This document shows positions 40,244-49,796 of a stretch of DNA of 64,000 bases, in pieces. Each line of letters starts with the position of its first letter. Position 1 is the first letter of the stretch. The stretch spans positions 434,001 through 498,000 of the forward strand of contig LAPX01000004.1 of the NCBI GenBank assembly GCA_001858525.1, written 5' to 3'. The DNA comes from Vampirovibrio chlorellavorus (GTDB taxonomy: Bacteria > Cyanobacteriota > Vampirovibrionia > Vampirovibrionales > Vampirovibrionaceae). Under the pieces are notes generated by a model. The model ran no database searches. It worked only from the letters and a program-made list of their open reading frames with translations, and had not been told where the DNA came from. Both the position numbers and the translations under genes were made by a program.

Positions 40244-41479
40244 ATGAAAAAGTCCTTTGGATTCTCTTTGGCTACTTTAACCGCAGTGGTATTGCTGCAA
40301 AACAGCAATGCTTTTGCCTATCAATTAAACGCGGCGGATAGAACGCTATCCGTGACCCCCGGTCAAACCGCTCAAGCCACTACGTCTGACTTGAAAAGCG
40401 TACTGAGCTATTTGTCCAGCTTGAAAGACAAAAGCAAGCCATGGCGGGTACTAATGGCCCCTGGTAAATACCTGGTTACCAATCAGCTCACCGTTCGCAA
40501 TTTGCAGAACGTAGAATTTGTCTCGGATATGAATAAGCCTGCCCAGCTGATCAAGGACGCCGCATGGAACGCCACCACCGGTGGAGAGTACTTGTTGAAT
40601 GTGACTTACAGTAAAAATGTGTCCATGAGTGGCATGCAGTTTTATGGCCAAACCGACTATAAAAATAATGCAGATCCGGTGTGGCCAGATCAGGGCATTT
40701 ACTTTGGCTCTTGCGATACCATTCGGATTCAGAATAATGGCTTTTTTAACTTCGGAAACAGCGCTTTGCGGGTTGCCACCCACGAGCGGGATCCCATTCC
40801 AGGGGTGAATAGCCGCAACACCCAGGTGCTGAATAATCTGTTCAATAACGTGTATCAAATTTCCACGACCACCAACGATACCGTTCATGGTGGCACCCAG
40901 AACTACTTGCTGCAAGGCAACGTATTCTACAACCTGCGGGGGTCCATCAAATTCGCTACCCGTACGGCAGGGGCTGAGAACATCAAAATTTTGAACAACC
41001 GGGTCAATGGTGGCAGTCACTATGGTATTGAAATTAATAATTACAATAACGTGGAAATTCGTGGCAATCAGTTACAAAATATCAAGGAATTCGCCATGAA
41101 TATCTACACCAATACGCGGGCAACGGGCTCCTTTAACTGGGGTGAAAACTACACTATTGCCGATAACGTCATGACCACCGTGGGCAAAGGCTTGCGTTTC
41201 AGTACCGAGCCTTATGCTGATGGCACCAAGGTGTTTGGCAAGAACGTGCAAATCACCAATAATATTTTTAATGGGGTTACCGATGCCAGTTTTGGTGGCG
41301 CCGCCATTTCTCAAATCAACGGGAATATTAATGGGCTGACCATTACTCAGAATCAATTGAATAACATTGCTAACAAAAGGTACATCAGCTACAGTTCCGG
41401 TAGCACGATTACCAGTTATTTGAATAACCTGGTGAATGGTGTCGCCTATGGTCCACAACAAACCACGGCGACCAAATAA
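40244..41479 (+). CDS. secreted right-handed parallel beta-helix protein
   Basis: A 411-residue protein with a Sec signal peptide (cleavage near SNAFA-YQLN). The mature part is rich in short Asn-containing repeats (IRIQNNGFFNFGNSAL, IKILNNRVNGGSHYGIEINN, VEIRGNQLQNI), typical of the pectate-lyase-like beta helix. Members are polysaccharide lyases/hydrolases, adhesins or epimerases; the catalytic residues are not clear, so the substrate is unknown. RBS GTGGAG. It has its own promoter, structured leader and strong terminator, i.e. a monocistronic unit. Confidence 0.85.
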   Translation: MKKSFGFSLATLTAVVLLQNSNAFAYQLNAADRTLSVTPGQTAQATTSDLKSVLSYLSSLKDKSKPWRVLMAPGKYLVTNQLTVRNLQNVEFVSDMNKPAQLIKDAAWNATTGGEYLLNVTYSKNVSMSGMQFYGQTDYKNNADPVWPDQGIYFGSCDTIRIQNNGFFNFGNSALRVATHERDPIPGVNSRNTQVLNNLFNNVYQISTTTNDTVHGGTQNYLLQGNVFYNLRGSIKFATRTAGAENIKILNNRVNGGSHYGIEINNYNNVEIRGNQLQNIKEFAMNIYTNTRATGSFNWGENYTIADNVMTTVGKGLRFSTEPYADGTKVFGKNVQITNNIFNGVTDASFGGAAISQINGNINGLTITQNQLNNIANKRYISYSSGSTITSYLNNLVNGVAYGPQQTTATK

Positions 41480-41490
41480 CGCTGAAACAG

Positions 41491-41532
41491 AAAGCAGGCC
41501 AGTGACAAAGCTGGCCTGCTTTTCCGTTTTTT
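41491..41532. terminator. bidirectional terminator between the beta-helix gene and trpA
   Basis: AAAGCAGGCCAG pairs perfectly with CTGGCCTGCTTT (12 bp) around TGACAAAG, followed by TCCGTTTTTT on the plus strand and TTTCTGTTTC on the minus strand. It serves the beta-helix gene and can also end the convergent trp operon. Confidence 0.93.
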
Positions 41533-41552
41533 AGTTTTCGAAATTTAAGCCA

Positions 41553-42377
41553 TTAGATGATGGGTGCAGCCAGCTCGGCAATATAGTCTCGTATACTATC
41601 CACGGAGTCGTTTGGATCCAGTTTCTGAATTTTAGCCATCACCGCAGAACCGACAATGACTCCATCGGCACCCAGGGCAATCATGCTTTTCACATGCTCC
41701 CGCTTGGAAATGCCAAAGCCCACGCAGACGGGCAAGTCAGAACACTGGCGCGCTTGAGTCAATAAATTGCCCAGCGCTTGATCGTAGCGTTCTTCCACGC
41801 CGGTAATGCCAAGACGCGAGACCGCGTATAAAAATCCACCGGATTGGGCCGCAATTTTCGGCAGACGCTCCGCAGTGGTGCGGGTGGAAATAATGGACGT
41901 GAGTTGCAAGCCGTAATTCTCTAGAGCCGGTTTGATTTCGGCGATACCTTCCACCGGTAAGTCGGCAATCAGTAGACCGTCGGCTCCGGCTTGGGCAATA
42001 TCCTGACAAAAGCGATCAATGCCCCGAACCAGCACCAGGTTGTAATACACCAATAAACTAATCGGAATATGCGGATATTTTTGCCGAATTTGTTTCAGCA
42101 AATCCAACGCCTGATCCACATCAAAGCCCGCTTCTAAGACCTCTCGACCCGCCTGCTGAATCAGCGGACCATCGGCCACCGGATCACTGAACGCCAGACC
42201 CAGTTCCAGGGCACTGGCCCCACCAGCCACAAAGGCATCAATGGTCTCCATGCATCTTTGGGGGGTCGGCCATCCCAGCAGGGTAAAGGGGATCAGGGCA
42301 TGGCGTTTTTCCTGTTTCAAACGGGCGAACAAGCCATCATAGCGAGACTGGGTTTGCGGTTGTCTAAGCGTGGACAT
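41553..42377 (-). CDS. trpA: tryptophan synthase alpha chain
   Basis: A 274-residue TIM-barrel subunit that cleaves indole-3-glycerol phosphate to indole and glyceraldehyde phosphate. [20 protein letters not shown] contains the catalytic Glu and Asp region; [10 protein letters not shown] and [26 protein letters not shown] mark the substrate loop and phosphate site. It is the last gene of the trp operon; its start overlaps the trpB stop by 14 bases. Confidence 0.97.
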   Translation of the reverse strand: MSTLRQPQTQSRYDGLFARLKQEKRHALIPFTLLGWPTPQRCMETIDAFVAGGASALELGLAFSDPVADGPLIQQAGREVLEAGFDVDQALDLLKQIRQKYPHIPISLLVYYNLVLVRGIDRFCQDIAQAGADGLLIADLPVEGIAEIKPALENYGLQLTSIISTRTTAERLPKIAAQSGGFLYAVSRLGITGVEERYDQALGNLLTQARQCSDLPVCVGFGISKREHVKSMIALGADGVIVGSAVMAKIQKLDPNDSVDSIRDYIAELAAPII

Positions 42378-43551
42378 GATGGGCTCCTTCCTGTTGGGCC
42401 ATGACTTGGTGTAAATCCTTGTCTCCCCGACCGGAGAGATTGATCAAAATAATCTGCTCCGGCGATCCCTGAGCGGCCAGCGTTTGGGCATAGGCCAGCG
42501 CGTGACAGGATTCCAGGGCGGGTAAAATGCCTTCGGTTTCAGCCAGTGTATGGAAAGCGGCCAGCGACTCAGCGTCCGTGGCAGAGGCATAAGTGGCCTC
42601 CCCAGTGCTTTGCATGTAGGCGTGTTCTGGGCCCACCAAGGGGTAGTCCAGTCCGGCGGAAATGCTGTAAGTTTCTCGGACCTGACCATCTCTGTCTTGC
42701 AAGGCCAAACTCTTCATGCCGTGCAAACAGCCGGGGGTTCCCTTGGCCAATACCGCCCCGTGATGCTCTGTCTCTAAGCCCAGTCCAGCGGGTTCCACCC
42801 CGATCAGTTGGGCGCTGGTATTGCGGAAGCCCTGAAAAATACCGATGGCATTGGACCCCCCGCCCACACAGGCCACTACTTTATCGGGCAACCGGCCAGC
42901 TTGTTCTAAAATTTGTTGATGCGCTTCTTCCCCAATAATCTGTTGAAAAAAGCGAACCAGCGTGGGGTAAGGATGAGGCCCAGCGGCGGTGCCCAGCAGG
43001 TAATAAGTATCCTGCAAGTTGCTGACCCAATCCCGCATGGCTTCATTAATGGCGTCTTTCAGGGTTTTGGAACCCACTTCCACCGCATGCACGGTAGCTC
43101 CCAATAATTTCATGCGAAATACGTTGGGCTGCTGACGCTCCATATCCACGGCGCCCATGTATACTTCGGTCTTGATTCCGAGCAGGGCCCCAGCCATGGC
43201 GGTGGCCACACCGTGTTGGCCCGCACCGGTTTCGGCGATAATCCGGGTTTTGCCCATGCGCTTTGCCAACAAGGCTTGCCCAATGGCATTGTTGGTTTTG
43301 TGAGCACCACCGTGCAGCAGGTCTTCCCGCTTTAAAAAAACGCGGGCGCCATAGAGTTTAGAGAGATTTTTTGCTTCATAGAGGGGTGTGGGGCGCCCGG
43401 CGTAGTGTTTCAGTAAATGATGATATTCCTTTAAAAAGTCAGCGTCCTGGCTGGCCTCTAAAAAGGCGCTTTCCACTTCTTCCAGCGCAGGCACTAAAAG
43501 TTCCGGAACATAAACGCCCCCGAAGGAGCCAAAAAAGCCTAGGGATTGCAT
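42364..43551 (-). CDS. trpB: tryptophan synthase beta chain
   Basis: A 395-residue PLP enzyme joining indole and serine to tryptophan. The PLP lysine is in [17 protein letters not shown], followed by [12 protein letters not shown] and the phosphate-binding [13 protein letters not shown]. Length and sequence match TrpB1. It overlaps both trpF (13 bases) and trpA (14 bases), so the subunits are translationally coupled. Confidence 0.98.
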   Translation of the reverse strand: MQSLGFFGSFGGVYVPELLVPALEEVESAFLEASQDADFLKEYHHLLKHYAGRPTPLYEAKNLSKLYGARVFLKREDLLHGGAHKTNNAIGQALLAKRMGKTRIIAETGAGQHGVATAMAGALLGIKTEVYMGAVDMERQQPNVFRMKLLGATVHAVEVGSKTLKDAINEAMRDWVSNLQDTYYLLGTAAGPHPYPTLVRFFQQIIGEEAHQQILEQAGRLPDKVVACVGGGSNAIGIFQGFRNTSAQLIGVEPAGLGLETEHHGAVLAKGTPGCLHGMKSLALQDRDGQVRETYSISAGLDYPLVGPEHAYMQSTGEATYASATDAESLAAFHTLAETEGILPALESCHALAYAQTLAAQGSPEQIILINLSGRGDKDLHQVMAQQEGAHHVHA

Positions 43552-44249
43552 GATGCGTTCTCTCCATGATTGGGTTGGGGTTTAAAATTTTTTACGATGT
43601 GACAAAAGCGTTTCATTTTATCGACGTCTTTTTTTCCGGGCCCTTGCTCCACCCCAGAGGCCACATCGACCCCAGCGGGCTGGAAGGTTTGCAAGGCTTG
43701 TTGAATGTTCTCTGGGGTTAAGCCACCGGCCAACAGGCATGGAAAGTCGGATAAAAAGGATTCCAATATTTCTGAATAAGCGACATCCAAAACGCTTGGA
43801 ATGGCGCTGCCTTTGGGCAGATCCAGCAGTAGGGTTTGCACTTGAGGAACTTCCAAATAAGCTGCCGCTTGGCGGCGGAGCGCAGAGAAATCCAGTTCGG
43901 GTCGTTCTGGCAGTTCTGAATTGAGTAGCAGTGTTTTAATCACAGGTACCGAAATTTGAGCACAGAATGCGGGGCTTTCATTACCATGAAGCTGCACCCG
44001 ATTGATGTTCAGGACTTGAATGTGATGCTCAATTTCAGAGAGCGATTGATTCTGAAAAACGCCCACCACCGTCGTTTCAGGATGAATGACCCGAAGCTGC
44101 CTCATAATCTCTTTGGCCGATTCCACTGATACAAAGCGAGGGGTCTGGGGCACGAAAATCAGGCCCAACCAATTCACGCCTGCCTCAACGGCGGCCATGG
44201 CATCAGCCGGGTTGGTAATCCCGCAAATTTTGATCCGAGGAGAGATCAT
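43539..44249 (-). CDS. trpF: phosphoribosylanthranilate isomerase
   Basis: A 236-residue TIM barrel beginning [20 protein letters not shown], with the catalytic Cys in KICG, and [19 protein letters not shown] and [10 protein letters not shown]. It converts phosphoribosylanthranilate to CdRP. The C-terminal tail after [16 protein letters not shown] is slightly long. A separate trpF and trpC is the arrangement here, not the enterobacterial fusion. Confidence 0.96.
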   Translation of the reverse strand: MISPRIKICGITNPADAMAAVEAGVNWLGLIFVPQTPRFVSVESAKEIMRQLRVIHPETTVVGVFQNQSLSEIEHHIQVLNINRVQLHGNESPAFCAQISVPVIKTLLLNSELPERPELDFSALRRQAAAYLEVPQVQTLLLDLPKGSAIPSVLDVAYSEILESFLSDFPCLLAGGLTPENIQQALQTFQPAGVDVASGVEQGPGKKDVDKMKRFCHIVKNFKPQPNHGENASCNP

Positions 44250-45055
44250 GCCAATAATTCCTGAAGCTTTTTAGCCAGTGCCTCTGGGGTCGGTTCCCTC
44301 ATTAGGGTAGAACCGATTAAAAAACCATCACAGTGGGGTTGCAATCTCAAAATATCCGCCCTGTCTTGAATGCCGCTGGCTGAAATTTTGAGAATGCCCT
44401 CAGGGATCAGTGGGGATAAGCGCTCCGTGGTGGACAGATCCATTTTTAAAGTTTGTAGATTGCGGTTGTTGATAAGCAGAACAGAAGGATTGATTTTCAG
44501 CGCTCGACGCACTTCTTCGGCATCCTGCACTTCAATCAGTGGGGTCATGCCCAGTGTTAAAACCAGTTGATTGAGTTCAGCGAGTTGTACATCGCTCAAT
44601 GCTTTCACGATCAGTAAAACCGCCTGAGCTCCTGCTTGTCGTGCTTCATAGACTTGATAGGGATCGACAATAAAATCTTTGCAAAGGGTGGGGATGGTGA
44701 CTTGATTGCTAACTGATTGCAGCAATTCTAAACTGCCCCCAAAATAGTGGGCATCGGTTAAAACGGAGATGGCCACGCCGTATTGCGCATAAATTGGCAA
44801 TATGGATTCTAAATCCAGCGTTTTTTTAAGAACACCGGCGGATGGCGAAGCCGGTTTGATTTCCAAAATGCAGGCCGGTTTTTGGGTGGCGTTGTGAATG
44901 GGTTGAATAGACCGCTCCAGGGCGTGCGGCTGGGGAAAGGCCTGTACTTGGTTCACCCATTGGTTAAGTGGCCGGTGTTTTTTTCGATCCGCCACTTCTT
45001 CAAGCGTGTGGGCCACGATGGTGCCTAGGACGTTATCAGCAGGCAAACTGTTCAT
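44246..45055 (-). CDS. trpC: indole-3-glycerol phosphate synthase
   Basis: A 269-residue TIM barrel with the family sites CILEIKPASPSAG, ISVLTDAHYFGGSLE, LCKDFIVDPYQVYEAR and INNRNLQTLKMDL. It closes the indole ring in tryptophan synthesis. It overlaps trpF by four bases and trpD by 20 bases. Confidence 0.97.
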   Translation of the reverse strand: MNSLPADNVLGTIVAHTLEEVADRKKHRPLNQWVNQVQAFPQPHALERSIQPIHNATQKPACILEIKPASPSAGVLKKTLDLESILPIYAQYGVAISVLTDAHYFGGSLELLQSVSNQVTIPTLCKDFIVDPYQVYEARQAGAQAVLLIVKALSDVQLAELNQLVLTLGMTPLIEVQDAEEVRRALKINPSVLLINNRNLQTLKMDLSTTERLSPLIPEGILKISASGIQDRADILRLQPHCDGFLIGSTLMREPTPEALAKKLQELLA

Positions 45056-46016
45056 TGACCCTCCGGCATTGTTCCAGCGTGTGTAATGCGTTTCCGCTTT
45101 TTAAAATCTGTTTGGCTTCCTGAATGGCTTCCTCCAGCGTGCCGACTTTTTGGGCAATCAACAGGCCTGCACCAGCGTTGAGACAAACCATGTCATAATA
45201 CGGCGATTGATCATCGTCCCCTTGAAGCAGCCGCATGAAAATTTTTAAATTCTCAGCAGGACTATGCCCGTTTTGTGGCAGTTCACGGTGTCCATTTTTA
45301 GACAGGAAATCAGACGGAGAAATGGTTATTTCCGCACAGCGGTTGTTTTCCAGTTGTAACACCTGAGTGTTGCCGTGGATATCAATTTCATCCAAACCCG
45401 ATTCCGCATGCACGATCCAGCCGCGTTCGCAGGTGCCAGTGTTAATCAAATGGTCGGCCATCCGTTGTTGCATGACGGGGTGAGAAACACCCAGCAGTCG
45501 GTATGCGGGTTTCACTGGATTGAGCAAGGGGCCCAAAAAATTAAACAGGGTGCGTATTTTCAAGGTGCGACGCAACTGGTTAAACCCTGCCAGTTGTGGA
45601 TAACATTGCGGGGCGAATAGAAAAATCAGACCGCATTGTGCCAGCGCTTCCGGGATGCGATGCAAGTCCATCCGTTCGGAAAAACCGAGCTGAGCCAATA
45701 GATCAAAACTGCCACTGGCACTGCTAAAGCCCCGATTTCCAAATTTAACCACGGGAATCCCGGCTGCTGCTAAAATAAAGGCTACCGTGGTGGAGGTATT
45801 AAAATGGGGCAAGCCACTGCCACCGGTGCCGCAGCAATCCATGACCGGCATTGGGGGTAAAGCCAACGGTTCGGCGGTTTCCTGCAGGCAGGCCAAGGCA
45901 TCCGAAAACAGGGCTGGGGTAATGCGTTCCGGGGTCAGTTGGCCCAGTAACGCAAGCGTTTCCGCTTCGTTGTATTCCAGATGAATGAGCTGGCGCAGTT
46001 GATCACGGCTTAGCAT
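45036..46016 (-). CDS. trpD: anthranilate phosphoribosyltransferase
   Basis: A 326-residue enzyme transferring phosphoribose to anthranilate. CCGTGGSGLPHFNTSTTVAFILAAAG is the PRPP-binding region; KFGNRGFSSASGSFDLLAQLG and FLFAPQCYPQLAGFNQLRRTLKIRTLFNFLGPLLNP (read in parts) are diagnostic. Slightly shorter than many homologues. Overlaps trpG by 7 bases. Confidence 0.97.
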   Translation of the reverse strand: MLSRDQLRQLIHLEYNEAETLALLGQLTPERITPALFSDALACLQETAEPLALPPMPVMDCCGTGGSGLPHFNTSTTVAFILAAAGIPVVKFGNRGFSSASGSFDLLAQLGFSERMDLHRIPEALAQCGLIFLFAPQCYPQLAGFNQLRRTLKIRTLFNFLGPLLNPVKPAYRLLGVSHPVMQQRMADHLINTGTCERGWIVHAESGLDEIDIHGNTQVLQLENNRCAEITISPSDFLSKNGHRELPQNGHSPAENLKIFMRLLQGDDDQSPYYDMVCLNAGAGLLIAQKVGTLEEAIQEAKQILKSGNALHTLEQCRRVNEQFAC

Positions 46017-46612
46017 TGGACTAGAAAATTCCTTAAAATCTGTTTTCCCTGCGGGGTACCAATGGATTCCGGGTGAAACTGGATGCCATACAAGGGCTGT
46101 GTGCGGTGCTGCATGGCCATGGGAATGTTACTTTCCGCATCGCGGACGGTAATTTCCAAATCCGAAGGCAAGGTCTTTTCATCCACCAGTAGGGAGTGAT
46201 AGCGCATGGCCTCAAACGTGGGGGGTAGACCCCCAAACAAAGGACTGGCAACCACTTGGCGCATGGGGCGGCTTTCCCCGTGTACGATTTCAGGTGCGGC
46301 TATGACGCCACCCCCCAAATAATGGGCCATGCCCTGATGCCCCAGACAGACACCCAGAACCGGGCAATTCAGTTCCGCTTGTTTTTGGATAATCTCGGCA
46401 CAAATGCCAAAATCCGAGGGCTCTGCGGGGTGGCCGGGGCCGGGGGACAGGATGATTCGCTGTGGTTTTTTAGCCAGCAAGGTTTGGAAATCAACGCCAT
46501 CATTTCGGTAGACTTCCACCGGGGCTTCCGTTTCCGCTTGCAGCATCTGGTATAAATTGAAGGTGAAGGAATCGTAATTATCAATAATCACGACGGGTTG
46601 TGCTGCGGGCAT
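46010..46612 (-). CDS. trpG: anthranilate synthase glutamine amidotransferase component
   Basis: A 200-residue class I glutaminase with the catalytic triad: Cys in VLGVCLGHQGMAHYLGG, and His/Glu in YGIQFHPESIGTPQG near the C-terminus. IDNYDSFTFNLYQ and LSPGPGHP are standard. It supplies ammonia to TrpE. The ATG lies inside trpE (32-base overlap). Homologues sometimes serve folate synthesis too (PabA); the operon position favours tryptophan. Confidence 0.97.
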   Translation of the reverse strand: MPAAQPVVIIDNYDSFTFNLYQMLQAETEAPVEVYRNDGVDFQTLLAKKPQRIILSPGPGHPAEPSDFGICAEIIQKQAELNCPVLGVCLGHQGMAHYLGGGVIAAPEIVHGESRPMRQVVASPLFGGLPPTFEAMRYHSLLVDEKTLPSDLEITVRDAESNIPMAMQHRTQPLYGIQFHPESIGTPQGKQILRNFLVQC

Positions 46613-48047
46613 CGGCGTCCATCCTTTCCGCCATCAGAATGGCTTTAATCATACTTTTGGCCTTGTTGCGGGTTTCTTCGTATTCGGCTTCAGGCACTGA
46701 GTGATGCACAATGCCAGCCCCCGCCTGAATATGGGCGGTATTATCCTGAATGAGGGCGGAACGAATGGCGATGGCGCCATCGGCGTTACCACTGGCATCA
46801 ATGTAGCCCACCATACCCGAGTACACGCCCCGTTGCTCGGGTTCCAGTTTGGCCAGCAGTTGCATGGCCCGAATTTTGGGAGCGCCGCTCACGGTGCCTC
46901 GGGGGAAGCAGCTTCTTAAAGCGTCATACCCGCTCAGGCCTTCCCGGAGTTTACCGTTAATTTCCGTGGCCAGGTGCATGACATGGGTGTATCGGAGGAT
47001 TTTGGCGATTTCTCCCACTTCAATGCTGCCTGGCTGGCAAATACGACCTAAATCGTTACGACCCAGATCCACCAGCATGCGATGCTCGGCCATTTCCTTG
47101 CGGCAGGCCCGAAGCTCTTCAGCCAAACTGATGTCATCCGCTTCCGACTTGCCCCGGGGGCGGGTACCCGCCAAGGCCTTTAAAGTCACCTGTCCGTTGC
47201 GACAGCGCACAAAGGTTTCCGGGGAGGAGCCCAGATAGACGAACTCTGGAAATTTGAGGTAATACGCGTAGGGGGAGGGATTGATGGCGGTCACCGTGCG
47301 GTAAATATCCAGCGTGCGGCACTGTACCGGTAACGAGAAGCGCTGGGCCAGTACGATCTGGAAAATTTGACCTTCCACAATCCACTGCTTGGCCTGATGG
47401 ATGGCGCTCATAAAATCCGCTTTGGGGGTAGCGTAATGGACCGTGTCAAAAACCTGTTCATCGGAAATTTGGGGTAGGGTGAGCAAGTGGAGTTCCTGTG
47501 TCTGTTGATTCAGGGCCTGCTGCACGGTTTGGAACAGCCGATGGGCTTCTGCGGCTTCCCGGTGAGAGACCAGATGAATACGGCGATATAGGTGATCAAA
47601 AATAATCACTGAATCGTAAAGCCCCATGTACACATCGGGCACCTTCAATACGTCTTCGGCGGCCTGAGGAATCCGTTCAAAATACTGGGTGGTGCCATAG
47701 CCCAAATAACCCACCCACCCGGCGGTCAAGGGCAAATCAGTGTATTCGGGGGGCAGGGCATCCAGCGGCGGCAAGGTTTCCTGTTGCAGGGATCGTAAAC
47801 GGCCCATGGGGTCGGTGCAGGTTTCCAGCCTTTCGGTGCCTTCCCGATGGTTTTGAATAATGGCCGCTCCGTTTTTCAAGCGAAAACTGAGCACGGCATC
47901 CAGCCCGATGATGGAGAAGCGGCCCACCTGCCGGTCCCCGTCGGTACTTTCCAGCAGAAACATCAGGGGAAAGGAGGATTGCAGGCGGTGAAACAGGGAC
48001 ACGGGTGTCTCTGTGTCCGAGAGGTAACTTTGGATGGTCAGGGGCAT
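46581..48047 (-). CDS. trpE: anthranilate synthase component I
   Basis: A 488-residue chorismate-utilising enzyme: first structural gene of the operon. The C-terminal chorismate-binding region carries QIVLAQRFSLPV, SPETFVRCRNGQVTLKALAGTRPRG, HRMLVDLGRNDLGRIC and RGTVSGAPKIRAMQLL. An N-terminal Ser-containing stretch (LLESTDGDRQVGRFSIIG) resembles the tryptophan feedback site. The ATG at 48047 has GGAG upstream. Expression is likely governed by the leader attenuator at 48090-48241. Confidence 0.97.
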   Translation of the reverse strand: MPLTIQSYLSDTETPVSLFHRLQSSFPLMFLLESTDGDRQVGRFSIIGLDAVLSFRLKNGAAIIQNHREGTERLETCTDPMGRLRSLQQETLPPLDALPPEYTDLPLTAGWVGYLGYGTTQYFERIPQAAEDVLKVPDVYMGLYDSVIIFDHLYRRIHLVSHREAAEAHRLFQTVQQALNQQTQELHLLTLPQISDEQVFDTVHYATPKADFMSAIHQAKQWIVEGQIFQIVLAQRFSLPVQCRTLDIYRTVTAINPSPYAYYLKFPEFVYLGSSPETFVRCRNGQVTLKALAGTRPRGKSEADDISLAEELRACRKEMAEHRMLVDLGRNDLGRICQPGSIEVGEIAKILRYTHVMHLATEINGKLREGLSGYDALRSCFPRGTVSGAPKIRAMQLLAKLEPEQRGVYSGMVGYIDASGNADGAIAIRSALIQDNTAHIQAGAGIVHHSVPEAEYEETRNKAKSMIKAILMAERMDADARSTTRRDY

Positions 48048-48089
48048 AATGGCAGCGGCTCCAATGCGTTTAATTTAAGGCTAAAAACG

Positions 48090-48111
48090 AAAAAACAGAC
48101 CCGTGGGCCTG
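48090..48111 (-). terminator. trp operon attenuator (leader terminator)
   Basis: Read on the minus strand, CAGGCC and GGTCTG form a stem around CACG, with one G-T pair, followed by six T, 40 bases before trpE. Its 5' arm CAGGCC is also perfectly complementary to GGCCTG inside the leader-peptide gene, and a neighbouring CCAG can pair with CTGG there, so an alternative antiterminator can form. Confidence 0.85.
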
Positions 48112-48148
48112 CTTTCTGGAAATCTGGAGTCAATTACGAGCAATGCTT

Positions 48149-48241
48149 TCAAGGGTAATCAATCCAGCCCGACAGGCCAGTAAGCGGTTGGTTCCACCAC
48201 CACTGCTGCAATTGGGTTGGCTGTGTTGTGATTGAAAGCAT
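48149..48241 (-). CDS. trpL: trp leader peptide with three consecutive Trp codons
   Basis: A 30-residue ORF not in the track: MLSITTQPTQLQQWWWNQPL, continuing to a second Trp site (GWIDYP) and TGA. The TGG-TGG-TGG run lies immediately before the antiterminator arm GGCCTG. Stalling of a ribosome at these codons when charged tRNA-Trp is scarce would favour the antiterminator over the terminator at 48090-48111. No strong ribosome site is visible, which is a weak point. Four Trp codons in 30 are strong evidence of a leader. Confidence 0.88.
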   Translation of the reverse strand: MLSITTQPTQLQQWWWNQPLTGLSGWIDYP

Positions 48242-48276
48242 GAAAATAGCATATTCATCATTGACGTTGAGATATT

Positions 48277-48307
48277 ATCATAGCCGCTCGTGGGGCTGCT
48301 TTGTCAA
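48277..48307 (-). promoter_or_regulatory. putative trp operon promoter
   Basis: On the minus strand a perfect TTGACA (48302-48307) precedes TATGAT (48277-48282) with a 19-base spacer, longer than the usual 17. A GATAAT shifted by three bases is an alternative -10. Transcription would start near 48268, about 27 bases before the leader peptide. Confidence 0.55.
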
Positions 48308-48339
48308 GCAATTATTTGTAATGCCCGGCAGTCCCTATC

Positions 48340-48367
48340 AAAAACGTCCACCCATAGTGGGCAGACG
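48340..48367 (-). terminator. terminator after the bacterioferritin-like gene
   Basis: On the minus strand CGTCTGCCCA pairs with TGGGTGGACG (two wobble pairs) around CTA and is followed by TTTTTG. It lies 35 bases beyond the ferritin-like gene stop and just upstream of the trp promoter, keeping the two units separate. Confidence 0.85.
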
Positions 48368-48401
48368 CTTTGAGAATGGGTGTTGTAAAGGGAGGCGCTG
48401 G

Positions 48402-48836
48402 TTACTTGCGCATCATTTTACGCACTTCTCCAATATGACTTTCCTCTTCGGCCACCATACGGCGGGCGAACTCTTCAAACATCACGGATTTGTCCTTCAC
48501 CAAATCCAGAAGCTCTTGGTAAAGCTGCATTTGTCTGGATTCATGGGTCAGGGATTCTTCCAGAATGCTGAAGATATCGTGCTTGTGGGTTTCCAGCAGT
48601 TGGCCAATGCCCAGGGACGGGTGTTCTCCCAAATGGGTGATCAGCTCGCCGCTTTCCTGGGCGTGCAATAAGGATTCGCTGGCCTGACTTTTAAGCCAGG
48701 AGGTAATGGGAATACGGTTGGGGCCAAAGACCATAAACGAGTAGTGGGTATAACGCACCACACCGGCCAATTCCATTTCCACAATGCGGTTTAGGGTATC
48801 CACGACCTTGGGAATATCGAATGTATAGTCCGCCAT
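48402..48836 (-). CDS. bacterioferritin-like ferritin-superfamily protein
   Basis: A 144-residue four-helix protein. Ferritin-type iron residues are recognisable: Glu in VEMELAGVVRYTHYS, E-S-x-x-H in ASESLLHAQE, then a second helix pair with THESRQM and EEESHIGEV. This gives the carboxylate-bridged di-iron set (ExxH twice). It lacks a clear heme Met. It stores or oxidises iron or detoxifies peroxide; the exact subfamily is uncertain. AAGGAGAGA ribosome site. Confidence 0.85.
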   Translation of the reverse strand: MADYTFDIPKVVDTLNRIVEMELAGVVRYTHYSFMVFGPNRIPITSWLKSQASESLLHAQESGELITHLGEHPSLGIGQLLETHKHDIFSILEESLTHESRQMQLYQELLDLVKDKSVMFEEFARRMVAEEESHIGEVRKMMRK

Positions 48837-48866
48837 TGGCTCTCTCCTTGTTGTTGACTGATTGGT

Positions 48867-48881
48867 TGAGAATCATAACCC
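48867..48881. promoter_or_regulatory. weak Fur-box-like sequence upstream of the ferritin-like gene
   Basis: TGAGAATCATAACCC matches six of seven bases of the first Fur half-site (TGATAAT) but the second half poorly. It sits 31 bases before the ferritin-like start. A partial match only; offered as a candidate because iron control would fit the gene. Confidence 0.25.
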
Positions 48882-49022
48882 GATTCGATGGACCTTGATC
48901 TTACCGAAGAGTGATTACATCTCCAAATTAATTTGCGCAAGCCGTCAGGCAATCCGGAATTTTTCAGGGTGTTATTCATTTATGTGCTTGAAAGTAGTGA
49001 ATTCGCCGATGACACTTCACTT

Positions 49023-49790
49023 ATGAAAATGACGCCTTGTTCATCTCCTGTTTCTGCTGGCCTTGGCAAGCCGAGCCAAGCGGCACCTATCGGGCATGGC
49101 CTGAAGGCGCCACTGTTTGGCACCACACCCGACCGGATGAACAGCGCAGATTCTTTTCTGAGCAGTCAGCCGGATATGCCGCCAATCCTGCAGGCGATTC
49201 AGGAGGGCGATTTCGATCGGTTGAAAACGCTAGTGGCGCAAGGGGCCGATGTAGATGAGGAATGGGACGTCGATGGTACCACGCCTTTACTGGCTGCCGC
49301 CGAACAAAACAAGCTGAAGGCTGCCGCCTTCCTCATTCAATCAGGCGCTTCGGTCAACCAAGGGGACAGTTACAACCGAACCCCATTAATGGTGGCCGCG
49401 TTGGAAGGGCACTACCACATGGCCCAATTGTTATTATCGGCTGGTGCATTGGCCCATTTCAAAGATGAATATGGCGAAACAGCGCTGACCTATGCGACAT
49501 CTCAAGGGTATAGTAAGTTGGCGCAATTGCTGCTGACCGTGGATGATTCCGTGAGCGGACTGGGGCCATTGGAGCTCTTGGCATTCGCAACGGAAGCAGC
49601 GCGTCAAGATCAGTATGGCTTATTGAAACAGTTATTGAGCTTGCCAGCCCTGTATTCCCTCTTTAGGCTATTGAGTGCGCATGAACGGGCCAGCACGCTC
49701 CCCACTCTGCACCAGGAGCCTAATCATCCTATTTGCCAGTGCCTAAGAAAAAATGGCTTCAAAGCGTTTTTGAACAAGCACTTGGGCTAA
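49023..49790 (+). CDS. ankyrin-repeat protein
   Basis: A 255-residue protein (ATG at 49023; the longer ORF has no better start). A Ser/Pro/Gly-rich N-terminus (about 1-55, including APLFGTTPD) is followed by three or four ankyrin repeats (about 60-190): DGTTPLLAAAEQNKLKAAAFLI, NRTPLMVAALEGHYHMAQLLL, GETALTYATSQGYSKLAQLLL. A helical C-terminus follows with no recognised domain. No signal peptide. Such proteins bind other proteins; in predatory or host-associated bacteria they may be effectors, but nothing here shows secretion. Confidence 0.85.
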   Translation: MKMTPCSSPVSAGLGKPSQAAPIGHGLKAPLFGTTPDRMNSADSFLSSQPDMPPILQAIQEGDFDRLKTLVAQGADVDEEWDVDGTTPLLAAAEQNKLKAAAFLIQSGASVNQGDSYNRTPLMVAALEGHYHMAQLLLSAGALAHFKDEYGETALTYATSQGYSKLAQLLLTVDDSVSGLGPLELLAFATEAARQDQYGLLKQLLSLPALYSLFRLLSAHERASTLPTLHQEPNHPICQCLRKNGFKAFLNKHLG

Positions 49791-49796
49791 GTCACC

